A stretch of DNA of 6,962 nt, from assembly GCA_023428805.1 (NCBI GenBank), contig JAEYWW010000372.1:1-6962 (forward strand), read 5' to 3'. Numbering within the stretch: position 1 is the stretch's first letter; every line of letters starts with the position of its first letter. The notes below the pieces were generated by a model. That model made no database searches and was not told the DNA's origin. It saw only the letters and a list, made by a program, of their open reading frames with translations. Below are positions 1-5,191 of this stretch, piece after piece. The stretch comes from Armatimonadota bacterium (lineage in GTDB: Bacteria > Armatimonadota > Fimbriimonadia > Fimbriimonadales > Fimbriimonadaceae). The translations under genes were made by a program, and so were the position numbers.

Positions 1-2
1 GT

Positions 3-115
3 CCGAGAGCCCGACTGAAGTCGAGCGGTCCGATGCTGCCGGAGCGCTCCGCTTCAGCGGGGCTCTCGGATTTCCGCACTTCAGTGCGAACCTCCAACCT
101 TCATCGCACTGCGGC
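3..115. repeat. REP-like palindromic repeat unit, left copy
   Basis: This copy contains, in order: an outer arm CCGAGAGCCC (3-12); hairpin CGACTGAAGTCG (12-23); the perfect palindrome CGGAGCGCTCCG (40-51); hairpin CCGCTTCAGCGG (49-60); the closing outer arm GGGCTCTCGG (60-69), an exact complement of 3-12; and hairpin CGCACTTCAGTGCG (75-88). A spacer AACCTCCAAC follows, then a degenerate last palindrome beginning at 105. The whole 3-69 block could fold as a branched cruciform. The last hairpin, intact in the full right-hand copy, is lost here: CGCACT is followed by GCGGCAAG rather than GAAGTGCG. Sequence similarity to that full copy ends at about 110. Confidence 0.85.
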
Positions 116-162
116 AAGCACGCTCCGCACCCCGATCCAAGCCGCCCGCTCCGGCAGCAAGA

Positions 163-168
163 TATAAT
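163..168 (+). promoter_or_regulatory. -10 box (TATAAT) immediately upstream of the RAYT start
   Basis: A perfect TATAAT hexamer ends 8 nt before the ATG at 177. A sigma-70-type start site about 7 nt downstream would fall at or just before the ATG, giving an mRNA with essentially no leader. No Shine-Dalgarno-like sequence lies between the box and the ATG, which fits. The -35 region expected near 140-145 (AGCCGC) does not match TTGACA, so the promoter would be weak or depend on another factor. It remains possible that the hexamer is coincidental. Confidence 0.5.
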
Positions 169-176
169 CGCCGATC

Positions 177-749
177 ATGCACGAGTCACATCGGCCTCCG
201 CATTACTTCCAAGCAGGCGACTGCCTCATAGTGACGGGCGGAACCTGGCATCGGCAGCACATAGCCAACACGCCCCAAAAGCTAGACCTTGTGCAGTCCA
301 CCCTACTCAAACTTACTGAAAACTTTGAGTTTGAACTGCTGGCTTGGGCGGTGTTCTCGAATCACTATCACATGGTCATCCAGCATCACGGCGAGCGGAA
401 TGACGACCTCGCCCAACTGATGCGCCACCTCCACGGAACTCTGAGCCGTCAGCTCAACCAGATGGATGGAATCTCCGGCCGAAGATGCTTTTATCAATTC
501 TGGGACACCACCATATCCGATGAGGTCTCCCTTTTTGCCCGCATGAACTATGTGATGCAGAATCCTGTGAAGCACGGACTTGCCGCCACCGCCAGCCAAT
601 ATCCCTGGTGCTCAGAAAGCTGGTTTCTTGCGAAGCAGGGGTCCGCAAAATACGGCACGGTCAAGAGCTTTCCGACCGACGAAGTCAACGTCTACGATGA
701 TTTTGAACCTCTTGTCGTCCCGTCTGAAGCAAAGCATGATCCCGCCTGA
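177..749 (+). CDS. REP-associated tyrosine transposase (RAYT, IS200-like Y1 family)
   Basis: This 190-residue protein is a single-domain Y1 HUH nuclease. Such enzymes cut single-stranded DNA next to a hairpin through a covalent 5'-phosphotyrosine link. The HUH metal-binding motif is visible as SNHYHMVI (H63, H65). The catalytic tyrosine is most likely Y125 in NYVMQNPVKHGL, the hallmark motif of the family, and it is followed by the usual YPW segment (142-144). The N-terminal PHYFQAG...VTGGTWHRQ (8-26) matches the first strand of these proteins and supports the ATG at 177 even though no ribosome-binding site precedes it. The length is typical (about 150-200 residues) and both catalytic elements are intact, so it may be active. 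There is no partner gene such as tnpB or a serine recombinase. Homologous palindromic repeats on both sides are its likely substrate. The stop codon lies in the loop of a hairpin (741-754). The 'FPTDEVNVYDDFEP' tail resembles what I recall of RAYTs from Verrucomicrobiota. The substrate assignment is inferred from context. Confidence 0.9.
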   Translation: MHESHRPPHYFQAGDCLIVTGGTWHRQHIANTPQKLDLVQSTLLKLTENFEFELLAWAVFSNHYHMVIQHHGERNDDLAQLMRHLHGTLSRQLNQMDGISGRRCFYQFWDTTISDEVSLFARMNYVMQNPVKHGLAATASQYPWCSESWFLAKQGSAKYGTVKSFPTDEVNVYDDFEPLVVPSEAKHDPA

Positions 750-754
750 GCGGG
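741..754. repeat. Hairpin over the RAYT stop codon
   Basis: CCCGC (741-745) and GCGGG (750-754) are perfect complements around the loop CTGA, and TGA (747-749) is the stop codon of the transposase. It marks the junction between the gene and the right-hand repeats. No T-tract follows, so a classical intrinsic terminator is not indicated. Confidence 0.6.
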
Positions 755-756
755 GC

Positions 757-844
757 TTCTGCCCCCGGAGTGCTCCGCTTCAGCGGGGCTGTCGGATTTC
801 CGCACTTCAGTGCGAACCTCCAACTTTCATCGCACTAAAGTGCG
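757..844. repeat. REP-like palindromic repeat unit, right copy 1 (5'-truncated)
   Basis: Similarity to the full unit starts near 762-766, so the first third of the unit is missing, replaced by the end of the transposase gene. What remains is CGGAGTGCTCCG (766-777, central TG not self-complementary), CCGCTTCAGCGG (775-786), CGCACTTCAGTGCG (801-814), the spacer AACCTCCAAC, and CGCACTAAAGTGCG (831-844). Each element lies exactly 121 nt before its counterpart in the next copy. Confidence 0.85.
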
Positions 845-849
845 CGCGA

Positions 850-965
850 CCGAGGGCCCGACTGAAGTCGAGCGGTCCGATGCCGCCGGAGTGCTCCGCT
901 TCAGCGGGGCTCTCGGATTCCCGCACTTCGGTGCGAACCTCCAACATTCATCGCACTGAAGTGCG
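850..965. repeat. REP-like palindromic repeat unit, right copy 2 (complete)
   Basis: This is the only complete unit. It has an outer arm CCGAGGGCCC (850-859) pairing with GGGCTCTCGG (907-916) through one G-T wobble. Internal hairpins are CGACTGAAGTCG (859-870), CGGAGTGCTCCG (887-898) and CCGCTTCAGCGG (896-907). Two more follow outside the outer stem: CGCACTTCGGTGCG (922-935) and CGCACTGAAGTGCG (952-965). The last two are near reverse complements of each other, so they can also pair as one long stem across the spacer AACCTCCAAC. The T-to-G pair at 931 keeps the stem closed. Confidence 0.88.
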
Positions 966-970
966 ATAGC

Positions 971-1031
971 CCGAGAGCCCGACTGAAGTCGAGCGGTCCG
1001 ATGAAAGGAGCCCGACTGGGGTCGGGCGGTC
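971..1031. repeat. REP-like palindromic repeat unit, right copy 3 (truncated) with a variant hairpin
   Basis: The outer arm CCGAGAGCCC (971-980), hairpin CGACTGAAGTCG (980-991) and AGCGGTCCGATG are conserved. Similarity to the unit then stops at 1003. A second, altered version of the first hairpin follows: CCCGAC (1011-1016), TGGG, GTCGGG (1021-1026), flanked by AG on the left and CGGTC on the right as in the parent. This looks like a partial duplicate of the first hairpin with a changed loop, and it is the last recognisable element of the array. Confidence 0.75.
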
Positions 1032-1332
1032 TGGGGGCGGTATGTGTCCTTGCGGTGTCCGTGCGTTATCCGTGCGGTGTCCGTGCGTTGGACGCATGGA
1101 TAGGGCGGGGATTGGGGGCGGATTCTGCTGGCAATTCCGGCATGGCGAAGGCGGGAGGATCGGCGATTGCTCGGGCAGGCATGACTTTTTCCCCAGATTC
1201 GCAGATGGCTTCTGACTGCTTCAAACGTTCCCAACCCGCAAAAAAGAAGGCGCCAGTCCTATTCTGGAAACGCAGGCAGTTCCTTCATCGTTACTCCTTT
1301 TACATCACTTCATTTGATAGTGAAAGACTCAA
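1032..1332. other. Non-coding region between the repeat array and clpB
   Basis: These 301 nt carry no gene I can support. The left part is GC-rich and includes a short 11-nt tandem repeat (1039-1093). The last 50 nt before clpB are clearly more AT-rich and probably hold its promoter, but I see no convincing -35/-10 pair. I also see no CIRCE element (TTAGCACTC-N9-GAGTGCTAA) and no clear sigma-32 site. A reading frame from 1001 to 1438 crosses this region and runs into clpB, but it has low-complexity GC-rich composition, no recognisable domain and starts inside a repeat. Confidence 0.6.
1039..1093. repeat. 11-nt tandem repeat, four to five units
   Basis: Successive 11-nt units read GGTATGTGTCC (1039-1049, weak), TTGCGGTGTCC (1050-1060), GTGCGTTATCC (1061-1071), GTGCGGTGTCC (1072-1082) and GTGCGTTGGAC (1083-1093). 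Units alternate between two forms, so a 17-nt block starting TGCGGTGTCC is repeated exactly at 1051-1067 and 1073-1089. The 11-nt spacing is close to one helical turn. It could be a protein-binding array or simply a slipped microsatellite. Confidence 0.65.
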
Positions 1333-1335
1333 ATG
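1311..1335 (+). promoter_or_regulatory. Inverted repeat over the clpB ribosome-binding site and start codon
   Basis: CATTTGA (1311-1317) and TCAAATG (1329-1335) are exact reverse complements separated by 11 nt. The second arm contains the clpB ATG (1333-1335), and the loop holds the only candidate Shine-Dalgarno sequence, GAAAG (1322-1326). As RNA, this would pair the start codon in a short, AU-rich stem. As DNA, it would be a 7-11-7 operator-like palindrome. Either role is inference. A 7-bp inverted repeat of this kind could also arise by chance in a region of this size. Confidence 0.4.
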
Positions 1336-3918
1336 CGATTCGACAAACTCACCATCAAGGCTCAGGAGGCCATTCAGGACGCGCAGGGGCGCGCGGCTGA
1401 GCTGCAGCATTCGACCATCGAACCCGAGCACCTTTTGACGTCCCTTCTCGGACAGGAGGGAGGAGTGGCTACCGCGCTCATCGAAAAGCTGGGAATCGAC
1501 GCCAACCGCGTCCAAGGCGAGGCGGAAACCGAACTGGCCAAAGCACCCAAGGTTTCGGGAGCGGCGGCGCATGGCGGAAGCATCGGGGGCCGAACGTCCA
1601 CGGTCTTCAACAACGCCTTTTCGCTGGCCGACAAGATGAAGGACGAGTACGTTTCGACCGAACATCTCCTGCTGGCTTTGCTGGACGACACGGGCGCGGC
1701 GGGCAGGATTCTCAAGGGAGCGGGCGTCACGAGGGACGCGCTCAATGCCGCCATTCAGGACATCCGGGGTGGCCGCAATGTCACCGATCCGGGAGCCGAG
1801 GGGACCTATAAATCCCTCGAAAAGTACGGCATCGACCTCACGGCACGCGCCCGCCAGGGCAAGCTCGATCCGGTGATCGGGCGGGACGAGGAAATCCGCC
1901 GCGCCATCCAAGTTTTGAGCCGCCGCACCAAGAACAACCCCGTTCTGATCGGCGAACCCGGAGTCGGAAAGACGGCGGTTGTGGAGGGCCTCGCCCAGCG
2001 CATCGTCGCAGGTGACGTGCCCGAAGGATTGCGGAGCAAGTCACTCGTCGCGCTCGACATGGGCGCTCTCGTCGCAGGCGCGAAGTATCGCGGAGAGTTT
2101 GAGGAGCGGCTCAAGGCGGTGCTGGATGAGATCAAACGCGCCGAGGGCCAGATCATCCTCTTCATTGATGAACTGCACACCCTGGTCGGCGCAGGCAAGG
2201 CCGAAGGCTCTCTGGATGCGGCGAACATGCTCAAGCCCATGCTCGCCCGGGGCGAACTGCGCTGCATCGGCGCGACGACGCTCAACGAATACCGGCTCTA
2301 CATCGAGAAGGACAAGGCGTTGGAGCGACGCTTCCAAACCGTTCTTGTCTCCGAACCGAGCGTGGATGAGACGATTTCAATTCTGCGCGGGTTGAAGGAA
2401 CGATACGAAATCCACCACGGTGTCAAGATCAGCGATTCTGCGATCGTGGCCGCCGCAACCCTGAGCGACCGGTACATATCCGACCGCTTTCTGCCGGACA
2501 AGGCGATCGACCTGGTGGACGAAGCCGCCAGCCGCCTCAAGATCGAGATTGATTCTGTTCCGCAGGAACTCGACACGGTTCAAAGGCAGATCACTCAGCT
2601 TGAGATTGACCGAGAGGCCCTGAAGCGTGAGGATGACGAAGCCTCCAAGGAGCGATTGGCGAATGCCGAAAAGCGCCTGGCGGAGCTGAGCGAGGAAGCG
2701 GCCAGCCTGAGAGCGCGCTGGCAGACTGAAAAAGACGCCATCGAGAAGGTTCGTGATGTCAAGTCGGAAATCGAAGAGCTGAAGAACCAGCTTGCCCAAG
2801 CCGAGCGAGACTCGGACTGGGGCAAGGCGGCGGAGATTCAGCACGGCAAACTTCCGCAGCTGCAGAAGCTGCTCGAAGAGCAGACCAAATCGATCGAAGG
2901 CAAGCAGGGGCCGAACCAGATGCTCAAGGAGCAGGTGGACGCCGAGGATATCGCCGAAATCGTGAGCCGCTGGACGGGAGTTCCGGTCAGCAAGCTCATG
3001 CAGGGCGAGATGCAGAAGCTTGTTCATCTGGAAGAAAAGCTCGAAGAGCGAGTGATTGGGCAGAATGAAGCCCTGCGGCTCTTGAGTGATGCGATCCGGC
3101 GCAGCCGCTCAGGCATCGCCGACCCGAACCGCCCCATCGGCTCGTTCCTCTTCCTCGGTCCAACGGGCGTCGGCAAGACCGAGACGGCCAAGGCTTTGGC
3201 GGAGCTGCTGTTCAACGACGAGAAGGCGCTTGTTCGGATTGATATGAGCGAGTATGGGGAGAAGCACTCCGTCTCGCGCTTGATCGGGGCGCCTCCGGGA
3301 TATGTCGGCTACGAAGAGGGCGGACAGCTCACCGAAGTGGTTCGCAGGCGTCCCTACTCGGTCGTCCTGCTGGACGAGATGGAGAAGGCGCATCCGGAAG
3401 TGTTCAACATCCTGCTCCAATTGCTGGACGATGGCCGCCTGACCGATGGCCAGGGACGCACGGTGGACTTCAAAAACACAGTCGTCATCATGACCAGCAA
3501 CGCGGGCTCGCATCACTACGGCGATGGCCTCCTGGTCGAAGGCGAATTTGAGGAGATCAGGAAGAATGTGCTGGAAGAGCTGCGGATGATCTTCCGACCG
3601 GAATTCCTGAACCGGCTCGACGACATCGTTGTGTTCCGACCGCTCGGAGTGCCGGAGATCAAGCGGATCGTGCGCATCCAGCTCGACCAGCTCACCCATC
3701 GGCTTGCCGAGCGGCGGATCGAACTGGAATTGTCAGACGAAGCAGTGGGTTTGATCGCCCAGGAAGGCTACGATCCAGTCTACGGCGCAAGGCCGCTCAA
3801 ACGAGCGATCCAGCGCGAGATCATGAACCCTCTGGCGGTGAAGCTGTTGAACGGCGACATCCGCGACGGCCAGAAAGTCATGGTCGCAGTGAGGGACGGA
3901 GCCTTCACGTTCGACTAA
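1333..3918 (+). CDS. clpB: ATP-dependent disaggregase ClpB (Hsp100)
   Basis: ClpB forms a cytoplasmic hexameric ring that, with DnaK, DnaJ and GrpE, threads aggregated proteins through its pore and returns them for refolding after heat stress. The 861-residue length matches the family (E. coli 857). Visible parts in order: the N-domain with two Clp_N repeats (about 1-145); the first AAA+ domain with Walker A GEPGVGKT (207-214), pore-loop Y252, Walker B IILFIDE (274-280) and the arginine pair R332/R333; the coiled-coil middle domain (about 408-530) that separates ClpB from ClpA and ClpX; and the second AAA+ domain with Walker A GPTGVGKT (609-616), pore loop GYVGY (656-660), Walker B VVLLDE (677-682), sensor-1 N723 and sensor-2 GARPLKR (818-824). 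The IGL/F ClpP-docking loop of ClpA/ClpC is not seen. The ATG at 1333 has a weak GAAAG six nucleotides upstream and begins the conserved N-terminus [13 protein letters not shown]. The gene stands alone, without dnaK or grpE nearby. All catalytic residues are present. Confidence 0.98.
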   Translation: MRFDKLTIKAQEAIQDAQGRAAELQHSTIEPEHLLTSLLGQEGGVATALIEKLGIDANRVQGEAETELAKAPKVSGAAAHGGSIGGRTSTVFNNAFSLADKMKDEYVSTEHLLLALLDDTGAAGRILKGAGVTRDALNAAIQDIRGGRNVTDPGAEGTYKSLEKYGIDLTARARQGKLDPVIGRDEEIRRAIQVLSRRTKNNPVLIGEPGVGKTAVVEGLAQRIVAGDVPEGLRSKSLVALDMGALVAGAKYRGEFEERLKAVLDEIKRAEGQIILFIDELHTLVGAGKAEGSLDAANMLKPMLARGELRCIGATTLNEYRLYIEKDKALERRFQTVLVSEPSVDETISILRGLKERYEIHHGVKISDSAIVAAATLSDRYISDRFLPDKAIDLVDEAASRLKIEIDSVPQELDTVQRQITQLEIDREALKREDDEASKERLANAEKRLAELSEEAASLRARWQTEKDAIEKVRDVKSEIEELKNQLAQAERDSDWGKAAEIQHGKLPQLQKLLEEQTKSIEGKQGPNQMLKEQVDAEDIAEIVSRWTGVPVSKLMQGEMQKLVHLEEKLEERVIGQNEALRLLSDAIRRSRSGIADPNRPIGSFLFLGPTGVGKTETAKALAELLFNDEKALVRIDMSEYGEKHSVSRLIGAPPGYVGYEEGGQLTEVVRRRPYSVVLLDEMEKAHPEVFNILLQLLDDGRLTDGQGRTVDFKNTVVIMTSNAGSHHYGDGLLVEGEFEEIRKNVLEELRMIFRPEFLNRLDDIVVFRPLGVPEIKRIVRIQLDQLTHRLAERRIELELSDEAVGLIAQEGYDPVYGARPLKRAIQREIMNPLAVKLLNGDIRDGQKVMVAVRDGAFTFD

Positions 3919-3940
3919 CATCCCGCCCCGGCACAAGAAG

Positions 3941-3969
3941 ACCCGCCCCACGAACTTCGTGGGGCGGGT
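3941..3969. terminator. Bidirectional intrinsic terminator between clpB and the TPR gene
   Basis: ACCCGCCCCACGAA (3941-3954) and TTCGTGGGGCGGGT (3956-3969) are perfect complements, effectively a 12-bp GC-rich stem with a 5-nt loop. On the plus strand the stem is followed by TTCTGTTT; on the minus strand by TCTTCTTGTG. Both tracts are imperfect U-tracts. It starts 22 nt after the clpB stop and 6 nt beyond the stop of the opposing gene, so it can serve both convergent transcripts. Confidence 0.88.
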
Positions 3970-3975
3970 TCTGTT

Positions 3976-5175
3976 TCACTTGACAGGCTTGCCGACCGGC
4001 AGCCAATCGTAGGTTGGCAGCTTGGTTCCATCCCGCAGGATGATTCCCGTCTCCGAAACCATTGCGGCGCGCGTTCTGTGGTCAAAGCTGGTCCGAATCG
4101 AGGCAATCTGCCATGCCGTCACGGGTTTGACTTCGCCGGGCTCGCTCCTGGCGTTGCCATTTTTGTCATGCCAGACTGCAACTCCCTTCAACTCCTTGCC
4201 CGTCAGCCAGCCATCTTGGTTGTCGTCGAGGGTGGCGAGTGCGGCGTAGCCGTCCTTGAACATCATCCACCAGGTTGATGTGCCGAAGAGCTGGCGGCCC
4301 GAGGTGATCCTGCCAGAGTTCTCGGGATCCCAAACCAGCCAGGCGGCATCGGCATTGATCCACTGCCACTCGCGCTTGACCTGATCTCCGGCAAGGTCAA
4401 ACGAAGTTTGCGGCGTTTTGTTGATCAAGTCCGAAAGTGGTCTTGCCCCGTTGACCGGAAAGAGGATCGGCGTGATGGCGGCGGGACGTTCCTGACTGCG
4501 CTTGATCGCGTCTTCAATTTCCGCTCGCTCGCCCCGTTTGTAGCTGCCCGCGCCCTCCCGGTCCACCAGCCGCATGATCGCCTGGCCGTTCTCGCGGGTC
4601 AGCCATTGTGATTCGATGCCGAACATCACTGTGCCTTCATCGTCAAAATCGGTCTTCAATCCGATGGTGAACCCTTTGCGGTAGGCGAGCAGGGCGGCCT
4701 CTTTGTAGTCCATCGGAGTGTCGCGTGTCACGCCCCAGAACGCCATCGGCTCCATCTCATCCGTCCAGCGGGCGGCTTCCTCCAAGACAAAGCCCGCGCC
4801 TAGATACGCCAGTCCATTCTCTGGATCGCGGCCAATGGCCGCCTTGTAGCAACCCAAGGATTTGCGGAGATGGTCGAGGGCATCCTGGGATGGCTTGACA
4901 GTTCTGCCGCGTGTCGTGCGGACGGAGAACCATTCGGGCAAGATATTCTTATCGTACATCCCGATTTTGTCTCCGTTGCTCGTCGCATAGGCGTGGCTGT
5001 GAAGTCGGGCAAGGGTCAAGAGGGTCTGGGCATTGCCCGGTTCGGCTTTCAGCGCGGCCTCGACATTGGAGATCGCGCGGGAGATCGGGATTTCCTCCGG
5101 GCGCATCCACATGGCCGAACTCATGGATGCCGCGGCGGCCATCGCCGCGAGACTCAGGATTTTCGCGTGTTTCAC
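3976..5175 (-). CDS. Secreted TPR protein with EF-hand-like calcium-binding loops, function unknown
   Basis: I chose the GTG at 5173-5175, giving 399 residues. It yields a classical signal peptide: MKHAK, a hydrophobic stretch to about residue 16, and a likely cleavage after SSA (19-21). The frame is open to a TTG at 5200-5202, which would add nine residues and overlap the preceding gene's stop. Neither start has a good ribosome-binding site. The mature protein has TPR-like helices at about 30-64, 106-137 and 157-172. Its C-terminal part has three EF-hand-like loops: a degenerate DPENSGRITSGR (283-294), a canonical DDNQDGWLTGKE (317-328) and a dockerin-like DKNGNARSEPGE (337-348). The order and spacing, with ...QLFG after the first loop, DGYAALATL before the second and VW before the third, resemble the calcium-binding segment I know from RTX/hemolysin-type and planctomycete proteins. 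It follows the ABC exporter gene by 16 nt and is probably co-transcribed with it. A periplasmic or exported calcium-binding role is inferred; no enzyme domain is recognised. Confidence 0.75.
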   Translation of the reverse strand: MKHAKILSLAAMAAAASMSSAMWMRPEEIPISRAISNVEAALKAEPGNAQTLLTLARLHSHAYATSNGDKIGMYDKNILPEWFSVRTTRGRTVKPSQDALDHLRKSLGCYKAAIGRDPENGLAYLGAGFVLEEAARWTDEMEPMAFWGVTRDTPMDYKEAALLAYRKGFTIGLKTDFDDEGTVMFGIESQWLTRENGQAIMRLVDREGAGSYKRGERAEIEDAIKRSQERPAAITPILFPVNGARPLSDLINKTPQTSFDLAGDQVKREWQWINADAAWLVWDPENSGRITSGRQLFGTSTWWMMFKDGYAALATLDDNQDGWLTGKELKGVAVWHDKNGNARSEPGEVKPVTAWQIASIRTSFDHRTRAAMVSETGIILRDGTKLPTYDWLPVGKPVK

Positions 5176-5191
5176 ACAAGATACAACGAAG

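Larger units (their letters stand above)
1..1031. mobile_element. RAYT/REP unit: REP-associated transposase gene with flanking palindromic repeats
   Basis: A Y1-type transposase gene (177-749) sits between copies of the same palindrome-rich repeat: one unit on the left (3 to about 115) and a partial, a full and a truncated unit on the right (757-1031). This is the layout known for REP-associated tyrosine transposases, domesticated relatives of IS200/IS605 that bind and cleave REP hairpins and are thought to spread them. The copies on both sides share the same orientation and the same internal order of hairpins, which I see directly. No target-site duplication or clear outer boundary is visible. 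The left end of the array may continue outside the window, because the window starts 2 nt before the first recognisable base of the repeat. Confidence 0.7.

Noticed and set aside
757..1031. Regularly spaced repeats resembling a CRISPR array
   Set aside because: The period is 121 nt and the whole period is repeated, with no unique spacers. The units are multi-hairpin palindromes and no cas genes are present.
1281..1332. CIRCE or sigma-32 heat-shock promoter for clpB
   Set aside because: I looked for TTAGCACTC-N9-GAGTGCTAA and for CTTGAA/CCCAT-type boxes on the plus strand. Nothing matches well enough to annotate.
580..1438. Open frames through the repeats and the clpB upstream region (580-969 and 1001-1438 plus; 827-1234 minus)
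   Set aside because: They translate repeated palindromes or GC-rich non-coding DNA, have no recognisable domain, overlap real genes or repeat units, and have no ribosome-binding site.
1333..3918. ClpC or ClpA instead of ClpB
   Set aside because: The long coiled-coil middle domain (about 408-530) and absence of a ClpP-docking loop point to ClpB, and the N-terminus and length also match.
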